Of a stretch of 64,000 nucleotides of DNA, positions 28,651-36,791 are shown piece after piece; the stretch's first letter is position 1, and every line of letters starts with the position of its first letter. Location of the stretch: assembly GCF_022836935.1 (NCBI RefSeq), contig NZ_CP083239.1, positions 2,990,001-3,054,000 on the forward strand, written 5' to 3'. A program made the translations under genes and the position numbers. The stretch is from Ancylobacter polymorphus. GTDB taxonomy: Bacteria; Pseudomonadota; Alphaproteobacteria; Rhizobiales; Xanthobacteraceae. A model generated the notes under the pieces. That model did no database searches and was not told the origin of the DNA. It saw only the letters and a list, made by a program, of their open reading frames with translations.

Positions 28651-29253
28651 GTGGATCATCGTTCTCCCCGCACGTCGGAATTGCTCTCGGCGATCGTCAC
28701 CGCCCATTCGGCGGAGCGCATCGGCGTGGGCGAGATCGTGCACGCGCTGCGCAACCGCGCCTTCGGCCTGTCCATCCTGCTGCTCGGCCTGCCGAACTGC
28801 CTGCCCATGCCGCCGGGCCTGCCGGTGCTGTGCGGCATTCTGCTCTGCCTTGTCGGCGGGCAGATGCTGCTGGGGCGCGACGAGCTGTGGCTGCCGCGCT
28901 GGCTCGCCAACCGCACCATTTCCCGCGCGCTGCTGGAGAAGATCGTCAATGGCTCGCTGAAGCTGATCCGCCGCTTCGAGAGCTATTCGCGCCCGCGCTT
29001 GCCCTATTTCTCCTCGCCCTCGGCGCGCTTCGTGCTCGGCGGGTTGGTGGTGGTGCTCGGCCTGCTGCTGCTGCTGCCGATCCCCATCTTCGGCAACCTG
29101 CCGCCCGGCATCGCCGTGGTGATTCTCGGCCTCGGCCTCGTGGAGCGCGACGGCGTGTTCATTCTCGCCGGCGTGGTGGCGACGCTGGTCAGTTTCGGCG
29201 TGATGGGCCTGCTCAGCTGGCTGCTGTTCCAGGGCGCGCTGGCGGTGTTCTGA
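28651..29253 (+). CDS. ExoD-family exopolysaccharide synthesis membrane protein
   Basis: The 200-residue protein (GTG start) has the ExoD signature RAFGLSILLLGLPNCLPMPPGLP followed by a second repeat-like region (LLLLPIPIFGNLPPGIAVVILGLGL) and four or five membrane helices. Rhizobial ExoD affects exopolysaccharide production and alkali tolerance; its biochemical activity is not known. It stands alone here, without polysaccharide genes. Confidence 0.88.
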   Translation: MDHRSPRTSELLSAIVTAHSAERIGVGEIVHALRNRAFGLSILLLGLPNCLPMPPGLPVLCGILLCLVGGQMLLGRDELWLPRWLANRTISRALLEKIVNGSLKLIRRFESYSRPRLPYFSSPSARFVLGGLVVVLGLLLLLPIPIFGNLPPGIAVVILGLGLVERDGVFILAGVVATLVSFGVMGLLSWLLFQGALAVF

Positions 29254-29353
29254 TCCCTGCGCGGCAGCCGTTCGGGCTCATAACGTCCGGTTGCATTTTG
29301 CCAGTTGCATCTTAAAGTACCTCTTCTATCGCACGCGATGTCGGGGGGCACGC

Positions 29354-30697
29354 ATGGCAACGGACCTTCGCCTTGGGACGGGAGCGGGGCCTCTGCCGGC
29401 CCCAGCACGCAAGCGGCTGATCCTCTGCCTGGACGGTACATGGAACACGGCCGACACCGAAGAGATCACCAACATTGTCCGGCTGCGCGACATGTTGCAG
29501 CCCGGCATCGTCGATGGGGTCGAGCAGCGCATCTATTATGATGAAGGTGTCGGCACACAGGGCGGCCTCGACAAATATATCGGTGGCGGCATGGGGCGGG
29601 GGCTCGATGTCAATGTGCGTCAGGCCTATCGCTTTCTCTCGCAGTTCTACGAGAGCGGCGACGAAATCTACATTTTCGGCTTTTCGCGCGGCGCCTTCAC
29701 CGCGCGCAGCGTCGCCGGATATATCGGCGCTGCCGGACTTCTGCTGCGGGACAACTGCACGCGTGAGAATGAGGAGGCAACTTGGCTGCATTACCGCACC
29801 GACACCAAGGACCGCTATCCCAAGGACGGTCTTCGGCTCGCTGAGCTGTGCCACCGCGATCTGCGCATCCGGGTGCTGGGGGTGTTCGATACGGTCGGTT
29901 CGCTGGGGATCCCGCTCGATGCCGCCGATTGGCTCACCGGCCGCCGAAGCAAGTACCAGTTTCACGACACGACGCTGTCGTCGATCATCGATCATTCCCT
30001 ACATGCGCTGGCGATCGACGAGATGCGGCGCTTCTTCCCGCCCTCGCTCTGGCAGGTGCCGCAGCACGCCAACTACACCACCGTCGAACAGGTCTGGTTT
30101 CCCGGCGTCCATTCCGACATCGGCGGCGGCTATGGCGAGGGCGGCGTCGGCGCGGTGACGCTGGACTGGATGCTCAACCGTATCGACCGGCTCAATGCCA
30201 ATGCCGTGCAGGCCTCGCTCACCTTTCGACCCGGCCACCGGACGGCCCCGTCGGGCACTGCGCCGATTGCGATTCATGAATCCCGCCATGGCTTGCGGTC
30301 GATACGCAGCAATTGGAAGCCGTCGCTGCGGGTGATCGCCCAGCAGCGACCGCCAGACACGGGCTACACGCTGGCCGCGCTTCCCCCGCATGCCAAGCCG
30401 CTAGGGGAATATGTGCATCTGTCGGCGCTGGAGAGGCTGACAGGGGGCAAAAATGCTGAGGGGAAGGCCTATCGGCCGCGCAATCTGGCCTTCGCGCTCG
30501 AACAGTTCTTCGCGCCGGCGCATGTGGCGCTGGATCATCCCGCGGTGGATCTCGGCTTCATGGGCGGGCATGGCCCGCTCGACTGGCTGAACGACCCGTC
30601 CGCCTTCGCCACGCTTGAGAGCGCGTTGCCGCCGGATCATCGCCCGGCTCTGGCGACGGCACGAGCGAACTGGGCCCCCCCGCCGCCGCCGCCGTAG
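29354..30697 (+). CDS. DUF2235 alpha/beta-hydrolase (Tle1-like)
   Basis: The 447-residue protein has ILCLDGTWN near the N-terminus, the nucleophile elbow GFSRGAFTAR (S~111) and WFPGVHSDIGGGY (D~254), the core of DUF2235/Tle1-type serine hydrolases. Members include phospholipase effectors of type VI secretion, but no T6SS or immunity gene is near. There is no signal peptide. The ATG at 29354 has a G-rich site; an upstream ATG at 29291 is in frame but less likely. The last six residues are all proline. Confidence 0.87.
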   Translation: MATDLRLGTGAGPLPAPARKRLILCLDGTWNTADTEEITNIVRLRDMLQPGIVDGVEQRIYYDEGVGTQGGLDKYIGGGMGRGLDVNVRQAYRFLSQFYESGDEIYIFGFSRGAFTARSVAGYIGAAGLLLRDNCTRENEEATWLHYRTDTKDRYPKDGLRLAELCHRDLRIRVLGVFDTVGSLGIPLDAADWLTGRRSKYQFHDTTLSSIIDHSLHALAIDEMRRFFPPSLWQVPQHANYTTVEQVWFPGVHSDIGGGYGEGGVGAVTLDWMLNRIDRLNANAVQASLTFRPGHRTAPSGTAPIAIHESRHGLRSIRSNWKPSLRVIAQQRPPDTGYTLAALPPHAKPLGEYVHLSALERLTGGKNAEGKAYRPRNLAFALEQFFAPAHVALDHPAVDLGFMGGHGPLDWLNDPSAFATLESALPPDHRPALATARANWAPPPPPP

Positions 30698-30715
30698 AGC
30701 GCGCCCTAGCGCGCC

Positions 30716-31462
30716 TCACCCCCGCCCGACAAAGGGCGCGCTGCTGGCCATGATGGTCATGGTGAGGATGTTCGCGTCGAGCGGCAGGCTGGCCATATGC
30801 GCCACGGCGCGGCCGGCATGGGCGGGGTCGAAGGTCGGTTCGACCATGATCTGGCCATTGGCCTGCAGGATGCCGGTCTTCATCTTCACCGCCATGTCGG
30901 TGTCGGCATTGCCGATGTCGATCTGGCCGCAGGCGATGTTGTGGGCGCGGCCTTCCAGCGCCACCTGCTTGGTCAGGCCGGTCACCGCGTGCTTGGTGGC
31001 GGTGTAGGGGCCGGTCAGCGGGCGCGGGGCGTGGGCCGAGATCGAGCCATTATTGATGATGCGCCCGCCCTTGGGGTCCTGTGACTTCATCAGCCGCATG
31101 GCGTGCTGGATGCACAGGAACACGCCGGTGAGGTTCACATTCACCACATGCTGCCAGTCGGCCAGCGGCACGTCCTCGATCGGCGTGGCAGGCGACCAGC
31201 CGCCGGCATTGTTGAACAGCACGTCGAGCCGGCCGAAGCGCGCCGCCACCGCCTCGAACAGCGCGGCCACCGAGGCGGGGTCGGAGACATCGGCGGTGAT
31301 GGGATGGCCCCGGCCCTCCATGGCTTCCGCCACCGACTCCAGCGGCGCGGCGCGCCGGCCGGCGAGCACCACGGTGAAGCCGGCCTCGCCGAGGGCGAGC
31401 GCGGCGGCCTTGCCGATGCCGGTGCCGGCGCCGGTGACGAGGGCGATGCGGTCGGCGTTCAT
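30716..31462 (-). CDS. SDR-family oxidoreductase
   Basis: The 248-residue Rossmann enzyme has TGAGTGIG (NAD(P) binding), NNAGG, the catalytic Ser in [10 protein letters not shown] and YTATK. The ATG at 31462 has ggagga upstream. The C-terminal segment [14 protein letters not shown] is typical of a subgroup of rhizobial SDRs. The substrate is unknown. It converges on the DUF2235 gene, 18 bp apart. Confidence 0.9.
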   Translation of the reverse strand: MNADRIALVTGAGTGIGKAAALALGEAGFTVVLAGRRAAPLESVAEAMEGRGHPITADVSDPASVAALFEAVAARFGRLDVLFNNAGGWSPATPIEDVPLADWQHVVNVNLTGVFLCIQHAMRLMKSQDPKGGRIINNGSISAHAPRPLTGPYTATKHAVTGLTKQVALEGRAHNIACGQIDIGNADTDMAVKMKTGILQANGQIMVEPTFDPAHAGRAVAHMASLPLDANILTMTIMASSAPFVGRG

Positions 31463-31568
31463 GTGATCCTCCCAATTGTGGCGCGGCGCGATCTCGGGTC
31501 AGGAACCCTGAAGCAATTCCGGCGTTGTCAAGGCGAACACCACGTCACCAACGCCGGAGGACAGTGCG

Positions 31569-31640
31569 ATGCCCGCGATTCTTATGTGGCTTATCGGTAT
31601 TCCGATTCCGATCATCATCATTCTTTATCTCCTCACCTGA
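31569..31640 (+). CDS. 23-residue hydrophobic mini-protein (hypothetical)
   Basis: A short frame reads M-P-A-I-L-M-W-L-I-G-I-P-I-P, then a run of Ile and Leu, ending L-L-T-stop. It forms one membrane helix. GGAGG lies 8 bases before the ATG and a terminator follows at 31686-31722, so the unit looks like a real expressed gene between the SDR and the Anbu operon end. It resembles tiny membrane peptides I have seen in Rhizobiales; no function is known. Confidence 0.55.
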   Translation: MPAILMWLIGIPIPIIIILYLLT

Positions 31641-31685
31641 CGGTGACGAGAACGGTTACATGCCTCATCTTGTGGCATAACCGTG

Positions 31686-31722
31686 AAAGGGGCTGCACGC
31701 GAGACACGCGGGCGGCCCTTTT
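31686..31722 (+). terminator. Rho-independent terminator
   Basis: An 11-bp stem with two G-U pairs (aaaggggctgc at 31686-31696, gcggccctttt at 31712-31722) has a 15-base loop, with the T-run contained in its 3' arm. It lies 45 bp past the 23-codon gene and is oriented to end its transcript. Confidence 0.6.
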
Positions 31723-31738
31723 CGCATGAGGGCCCCGC

Positions 31739-32479
31739 TTAGCGCCCATAGGGCGGGCGGGGGATCGAGGTGTGCGCCGCCCGCAGCGCCGCCGACCAGC
31801 GCTCGCGCAGATCGTGGAAATAGGGCTCGCCCGGCTCGATCCGGTAATTGAGCTCGGCCTGCGCGCCGTCCCGCCGCGCGACCAGAATGTCGATCGGCAT
31901 GCCGACGCCGAGATTCGAGCGCATGGTGGAATCCATGGAGATCAGGCCGGATTTCAGCGCGTCGTAGAGGTCGGTTTCAAAGGTGATGGAGCGGTCCAGC
32001 ACCGGCTTGCCATATTTGTGCTCACCGATCTGCAGGAAGGGCGTGTCGCTGGTGCATTCGATGAAATTGCCGGCGGCATAGATCATGAACAGCCGCATCC
32101 GCCCGCCATTCACCTGACCGCCGAACAGGAACGACACGTCGAAGCGCAGATCCGCTTCCTTCAGCGCCGCGCCATAGAGCTCATACACATGGCGCACCGC
32201 CCGGCCCACCAGCTGCGTCGCGCGGAACATGCTGGTGCAGGTGGACAGCGTCTCCTTCGCCCCCGTCTCCGGGTTCTCCAGCCCCTCCTGCAGCGTGCTG
32301 ATCACCGCCTGCGAGATCGAGAGATTGCCGGCGGTCGACAGCGCCAGCACATGCCGCCCGGGCTCCTCGAACACGTGGAGCTTGCGGAAGGTCGAGACAT
32401 TGTCGAGGCCGGCATTGGTCCTCGTATCGGCGATCATGACGAGGCCGTCACGCACCAGAATGCCGCAACAATAGGTCAT
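31739..32479 (-). CDS. Anbu-type proteasome-like peptidase
   Basis: The 246-residue protein begins M-T-Y-C-C-G-I-L, so removal of Met exposes Thr2, the N-terminal nucleophile of Anbu proteasome homologues. VMIADTRTNAGLDN supplies the conserved Asp/Arg region and the rest follows the Ntn-hydrolase fold. It should self-assemble into a ring or helical peptidase. I start it at the ATG at 32479 rather than 32497 so that Thr is residue 2. It is last in the minus-strand set ATP-grasp/LysE/alpha-E/transglutaminase/Anbu. Confidence 0.9.
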   Translation of the reverse strand: MTYCCGILVRDGLVMIADTRTNAGLDNVSTFRKLHVFEEPGRHVLALSTAGNLSISQAVISTLQEGLENPETGAKETLSTCTSMFRATQLVGRAVRHVYELYGAALKEADLRFDVSFLFGGQVNGGRMRLFMIYAAGNFIECTSDTPFLQIGEHKYGKPVLDRSITFETDLYDALKSGLISMDSTMRSNLGVGMPIDILVARRDGAQAELNYRIEPGEPYFHDLRERWSAALRAAHTSIPRPPYGR

Positions 32480-32596
32480 GAAAGGCACTTCCCCCATCCG
32501 CGCCGGCGCTGAAGCGGCGCTGCCCCGGGCCCTTATACCGGGCCGCTTTCCCGCCGGGCAACCTCGGCGGCGATGTTCCCACGGCTCTCGGCCGAA

Positions 32597-33433
32597 CTAG
32601 CCCTGAACCTGCCGGCTGGACTGGTCCACTTTGAGGGCGACGGTGAGATGCTCGTCGCCGCCGCCATAGCGGTTGCCGCGCACGGGCGCGGCGCCGAGAT
32701 AATCCAGCCCCACGGCGAGGCGCACATAGGCGTCGGTCGGGCACTGGCTCAGCACCGGGTCGAAGCCGACCCAGCCGAGCCCGTCCACATAGGCTTCCGA
32801 CCAGGCATGCCCGGCCTGATGGCCGGCGCGCTGCTCGGCCACGGCACCGTCGCCGACGAGATAGCCGGTGACATAGCGCGCCGGCACGCCGATATGGCGG
32901 GCGCAGGCGGTGAAGACATGGGCGAAATCCTGGCACACGCCGCGCTTCTGCTTGAAGGCGGTGGCGGCGGTGGTGGAGGCATGGGTCGGGTCGGCGTCGA
33001 ATTCCATCGCCTCGCTGATCGCCTCCATCAGCGCGTGCAGCCGGGCGATGCGGTCGCCCTCGCCCTTGCCGGCACTCTCGGCGAAGGCGGACAGCTCCGT
33101 GTCGGGCAGAGTGAGGTCGGTGCTGCGCAGGAACAGCGAGGGCGGAAAGCGCTCGCTGATGCCGCGAATGACCCCGGCCGTGTCCTGCGTCTCCACCTCG
33201 CCCTCCACGAGCACTCGCAGCTCGCTGATCGGGCCGTCGAGCGCGAAAGTGTGGGTGAGGTTGCCGAAGGCGTCCTGATGGGCGCGCAGCTGGCAGCCCT
33301 CGGACACGTCGATGCGCCAGGCGACGACATACTGGCCGTCATGGTTGCGCGGCGTCAGGCGCAGGGTCTGGATCGCGCCATTGGCCGGCGGATCGTAGGA
33401 ATAGGTGGTCGCGTGGTTGACATGGATACGCAT
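32597..33433 (-). CDS. Transglutaminase-like cysteine protease
   Basis: The 278-residue protein has an N-terminal beta domain (MRIHVNHATTYSYDPP, LRLTPRNHDGQ) and a transglutaminase core with Cys in GVCQDFAHVF, His in QAGHAWSEAYV and Asp in GFDPVLSQC. Such cytosolic proteins are predicted to cleave or form isopeptide bonds. It starts 13 bp after the alpha-E stop, so the two are co-translated. Family and context point to processing of the ATP-grasp product. Confidence 0.92.
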   Translation of the reverse strand: MRIHVNHATTYSYDPPANGAIQTLRLTPRNHDGQYVVAWRIDVSEGCQLRAHQDAFGNLTHTFALDGPISELRVLVEGEVETQDTAGVIRGISERFPPSLFLRSTDLTLPDTELSAFAESAGKGEGDRIARLHALMEAISEAMEFDADPTHASTTAATAFKQKRGVCQDFAHVFTACARHIGVPARYVTGYLVGDGAVAEQRAGHQAGHAWSEAYVDGLGWVGFDPVLSQCPTDAYVRLAVGLDYLGAAPVRGNRYGGGDEHLTVALKVDQSSRQVQG

Positions 33434-33446
33434 GACGCAGGCCGGA

Positions 33447-34391
33447 TCAGAGCAGGTACTGCTCGTTGACGAGGGAGCCGAGGCGGTTGTTCTCGGTCAC
33501 GAAGCTGTCGATGTATTCGTGCAGTCCGGTCTGGAAGATATCCTCCATGCGGCTGTTGCCGAGCCGGGTGAGGGTCGAGCGCGCCAGCCGCTGCGAGCTG
33601 CCCTGCCGCCCGTAATAATTGGCGATATCGTCGAGATAGCGCGTGATGTTCTGGTAGCAACTGGTGAGCGAGCGCGGCATCTGCGCGTTGAGGATCAGAA
33701 GGTCCGCCACCAGCCAGGGCTTGACGCTCTCGCGATACACCCAGTGGAACGAGGTCAGCGCCGACACCGAGCGCAGGATGGAGGCCCACTGGAAATAGTC
33801 GAGCGGCCCGCCAATGTGCTCGGAATCCGGCAGCAGCACGTGATATTTCACGTCGAGAATGCGGGCGGTGTTGTCCGCGCGCTCGACATACATGCCCACG
33901 CGCGAGAACCAGAAGGCGTCGTTGCGCAGCATGGTGCGGTACGCGGCGCCGTCGAAGCGCAGCGAGGTTTCCTTGACGAAGGACATGAAGCGCGCCAGCT
34001 CCTCGCGCGTCATGTTCTTGGTGGAATAGCGCTTCAGCTCCAGCCAGGAGGAGTTGATGGTCTCCCACATCTCCATGGTCAGCGCGGTACGCACCGAGCG
34101 GGCATTGGTGCGGGCGATCTCGAAACAGTTGCGGATCGAGGACGGGTTTTCCGGCGCGAAGGCGAGGAAGTTGATGACGTTCTGTTCCGTCACCTCGTCG
34201 CCATGCACCGCCTTGTACTGCTCGGCGCATCCGGCGGTGAGCAAGGCGGAGCGCCACTCATTGGTGGAGCCGCCATAGGCCGCCGGCAACTGGGCGAGGC
34301 GCTGGGTCACGTCGAGGATGCGGGCGAGGCAGTCCGCCCGCTCCATGTAGCGGGCCAGCCAGTAGAGATTGTCGGCAGTACGAGAAAGCAT
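33447..34391 (-). CDS. Alpha-E domain protein (DUF403)
   Basis: The 314-residue all-helical protein starts MLSRTADNLYWLARYMERADCLARIL, the conserved alpha-E entry, with many Glu-Arg pairs (FSRVGMYVERADNTARIL). The family is almost always encoded next to circularly permuted ATP-grasp and transglutaminase genes. Its own activity is unproven. It starts 12 bp after the LysE stop. Confidence 0.93.
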   Translation of the reverse strand: MLSRTADNLYWLARYMERADCLARILDVTQRLAQLPAAYGGSTNEWRSALLTAGCAEQYKAVHGDEVTEQNVINFLAFAPENPSSIRNCFEIARTNARSVRTALTMEMWETINSSWLELKRYSTKNMTREELARFMSFVKETSLRFDGAAYRTMLRNDAFWFSRVGMYVERADNTARILDVKYHVLLPDSEHIGGPLDYFQWASILRSVSALTSFHWVYRESVKPWLVADLLILNAQMPRSLTSCYQNITRYLDDIANYYGRQGSSQRLARSTLTRLGNSRMEDIFQTGLHEYIDSFVTENNRLGSLVNEQYLL

Positions 34392-34403
34392 GGGACCCGC
34401 GTT

Positions 34404-35027
34404 CTATTTGGCGTTGCGCCAGGCGAGCGTGGCGACGCCCGCCGCGATCAGCAGCGAACCGCCGACCCGGTTGAAAAGGGCGACCAGGCGCGTGTTCTGC
34501 ACCGCGCCGCGCAGGCGGCCGGCGAGCAGCGCGTAGCCGAAGGCATTGGCGGCGGCGAGGGTGAGGAAGGTCGCCTCGAAGATCGCCAGCTGGGTCAGGA
34601 AATCCCGGCCCGGATCGAGGAATTGCGGCAGGAAGGCCACGAAGAAGGTGATGCTCTTGGGGTTCAGCGCCGTGACCACCCAGGCATGCGCCATCATGCC
34701 GAAGGCGGAGCCCGCCGGGCGCGCCTCACCGAAGCTCGCCGTGCCGCCGGCCCGCCAGAGCTTGATGCCGAGCCAGATGAGATAGAAGGCGCCGATCCAT
34801 TTCAGCACGGTGAACAGCGTCGCCGAGGTGGCGAGCAGCGCGCCGAGGCCGAGCATGGACAGCGTCATGGCGGTGAAGTCGCCCAGCGCCACGCCGAGCG
34901 CCACGGGGAAGGCGACCTTCCGCCCCTGGCCGAGCGCATAGGAGACGACAAGCAGGATGGTCGGTCCGGGTATCACCAGCAGGACCGCCGAGGCGGCGAC
35001 GAAGGCCAGCCATGTTTCGATCGGCAT
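34404..35027 (-). CDS. LysE-family exporter embedded in the ATP-grasp cluster
   Basis: The 207-residue protein has six helices and the LysE signatures VIPGPTILLVVSYALGQG, LIWLGIKLWR and TALNPKSITFFVAFLPQF. It lies between the ATP-grasp and alpha-E genes, 128 bp after the former and 12 bp before the latter, in the same direction. It may export an amino acid or small peptide made by the cluster. LysE genes are common elsewhere, so a chance insertion is also possible. Confidence 0.88.
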   Translation of the reverse strand: MPIETWLAFVAASAVLLVIPGPTILLVVSYALGQGRKVAFPVALGVALGDFTAMTLSMLGLGALLATSATLFTVLKWIGAFYLIWLGIKLWRAGGTASFGEARPAGSAFGMMAHAWVVTALNPKSITFFVAFLPQFLDPGRDFLTQLAIFEATFLTLAAANAFGYALLAGRLRGAVQNTRLVALFNRVGGSLLIAAGVATLAWRNAK

Positions 35028-35047
35028 CTGTTACACGCTCCCCCCAG

Positions 35048-35138
35048 CGTCATCCCGGCCGCCGCGCAGCGAAGAGCCGGGATCGCTCACCTAGTCCACG
35101 GACGATCCCCGATCGGCCTTCGGCCGTCCGGGATGACG
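35048..35138. repeat. REP-like inverted repeat
   Basis: Outer arms cgtcatcccgg (35048-35058) and ccgggatgacg (35128-35138) are perfectly complementary. An inner cggcc-ttc-ggccg hairpin is also present. It fills the gap between ATP-grasp and LysE and shares the gtcatcccgg core with the element at 61245-61277. Confidence 0.65.
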
Positions 35139-35155
35139 GTCAGATCGCAGCCCGC

Positions 35156-36577
35156 TCAGCTCTCCTCCAAAACCCAGGTGTCCTTGGTTCCGCCGCCCTG
35201 GCTGGAATTGACCACCAGCGAGCCCGCCTCCAGCGCCACGCGGGTGAGCCCGCCCGGCACGATGCGCACCTTGTCGGCGCCGGTCAGCACGAAGGGGCGC
35301 AGATCGACATGGCGCGGCGCGATGCCTTCCTCGACGAAGGTCGGGCAGGTCGACAGGGCCAGCGTCGGCTGGGCGATGAAATTGGTCGGGTCCTGCTTCA
35401 GCTTGGCGCGGAACAATTCGATCTGCGCCTTGTCGGCGCGCGGGCCGATGAGCATGCCGTAGCCGCCGGAGCCGTGGACTTCCTTCACCACCAGCTCGCT
35501 CAGATGATCGAGCACGTATTTCAGATGGTCCGCCTCGCGGCAGCGCCAGGTCGGCACGTTCTTCAGCAGCGGTTCCTCGCCGAGATAGAAGCGGATGATG
35601 TCCGGCATGTAGCTGTAGACCGCCTTGTCGTCGGCGACGCCGGTGCCGACCGCATTGGTCAGCGTGACGTTGCCGGCATTGTAGGCGCTCATCAGCCCCG
35701 GCACGCCGAGCGCGCTGTCCGGCCGGAAGGCGAGGGGGTCGAGGAAATCGTCGTCGAGCCGGCGGTAGATCACATCCACCCGGCGCGGGCCTTCGGTGGT
35801 GCGCATATAGACGACATCGTTGCGCACGAAGAGGTCGCGGCCCTCCACCAGTTCCACGCCCAGCTTGTCGGCGAGGAAGGAGTGCTCGTAATAGGCGGAA
35901 TTGTAGATGCCGGGGGTGAGCACCACCACGGCGGGGTCGCTGCTGGAACTTGCCGGCGCCAGCGATTTCAGCGTCGCCAGCAATTCGTCGGTGTAGTTCT
36001 CCACCGGCGCGACGCGGTTGTCCGCGAACAGCTCCGGGAACAGCCGCATCATGATCTCGCGGTTCTCCAGCATGTAGGAGACCCCGGAGGGCGTGCGGGC
36101 ATTGTCTTCCAGCACATAGAAGGTTTCCGCGTCCACCCGCACCACGTCGATGCCGGCGATGTGGACATAGAGATCGTGCGGCACCTTCTGGCCGTTCATC
36201 TCCGGGCGGAAGGCGGGATTCTGGTAGACGAGGTCTTCCGGCACCACGCCGGCTTTCAGGATCTCGCGGCGGGAATAGATGTCCTTGAGGTAGAGGTTCA
36301 GCGCCTTGACGCGCTGTTCCAGCCCGCGCGACAGCCGGCGCCATTCGGTGCCGGTGAGGATGCGCGGGATGATGTCGAAGGGGATCAGCCGCTCCTGCGC
36401 ATCGCTGTCGCCATAGACGGCGAAGGTGATGCCGATGCGGCGGAATATGAACTCCGCCTCCTTGCGGCGCATGTCCAGCACGTCGGGCGGGACATCGCTC
36501 AACCAGCGCGAGAGGGCGGTGTAGGCGGCCCGGATCGAACCGTCCGCGTTGGTCATTTCGTCGAAGGCCACGCTCAT
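35156..36577 (-). CDS. Circularly permuted ATP-grasp amidoligase-like protein
   Basis: The 473-residue protein matches the family of type-2 circularly permuted ATP-grasp proteins. GRDLFVRNDVVYMRT and VIYRRLDDDFLDP precede the permuted glycine-rich loop KEVHGSGGYGML, with a C-terminal ALSTCPTFVEEGIAPRHVDLRPFV. Such enzymes are predicted to ligate an amino acid or amine to a carboxyl group with ATP. I use the ATG at 36577; the frame runs further upstream without similarity. It is the first gene of the minus-strand cluster. Confidence 0.92.
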   Translation of the reverse strand: MSVAFDEMTNADGSIRAAYTALSRWLSDVPPDVLDMRRKEAEFIFRRIGITFAVYGDSDAQERLIPFDIIPRILTGTEWRRLSRGLEQRVKALNLYLKDIYSRREILKAGVVPEDLVYQNPAFRPEMNGQKVPHDLYVHIAGIDVVRVDAETFYVLEDNARTPSGVSYMLENREIMMRLFPELFADNRVAPVENYTDELLATLKSLAPASSSSDPAVVVLTPGIYNSAYYEHSFLADKLGVELVEGRDLFVRNDVVYMRTTEGPRRVDVIYRRLDDDFLDPLAFRPDSALGVPGLMSAYNAGNVTLTNAVGTGVADDKAVYSYMPDIIRFYLGEEPLLKNVPTWRCREADHLKYVLDHLSELVVKEVHGSGGYGMLIGPRADKAQIELFRAKLKQDPTNFIAQPTLALSTCPTFVEEGIAPRHVDLRPFVLTGADKVRIVPGGLTRVALEAGSLVVNSSQGGGTKDTWVLEES

Positions 36578-36791
36578 TGGTGCAAATGTACTCCCCAACT
36601 CCGCCAAGTTAGCTACAAAGCTCGTGCCAGCGGAAGGGGAGGCGCGTGCCTCTCGGCGATAATTGCGAGTTTGCGCACCAATTGCCCAATCGGAAGGCAG
36701 TCTGCCGCCGGTTGCGGCGAAAACTGCGGTGAATTGCGGCGGCGGGCGGCAGATGGCAGCTTCGGCGGCGTCGGTGAGGGAGGGGAATCGG

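Noticed and set aside
29354-30697. Type VI secretion effector locus
   Set aside because: The DUF2235 gene fits the Tle1 family, but no VgrG, Hcp, PAAR or immunity gene lies within the window.
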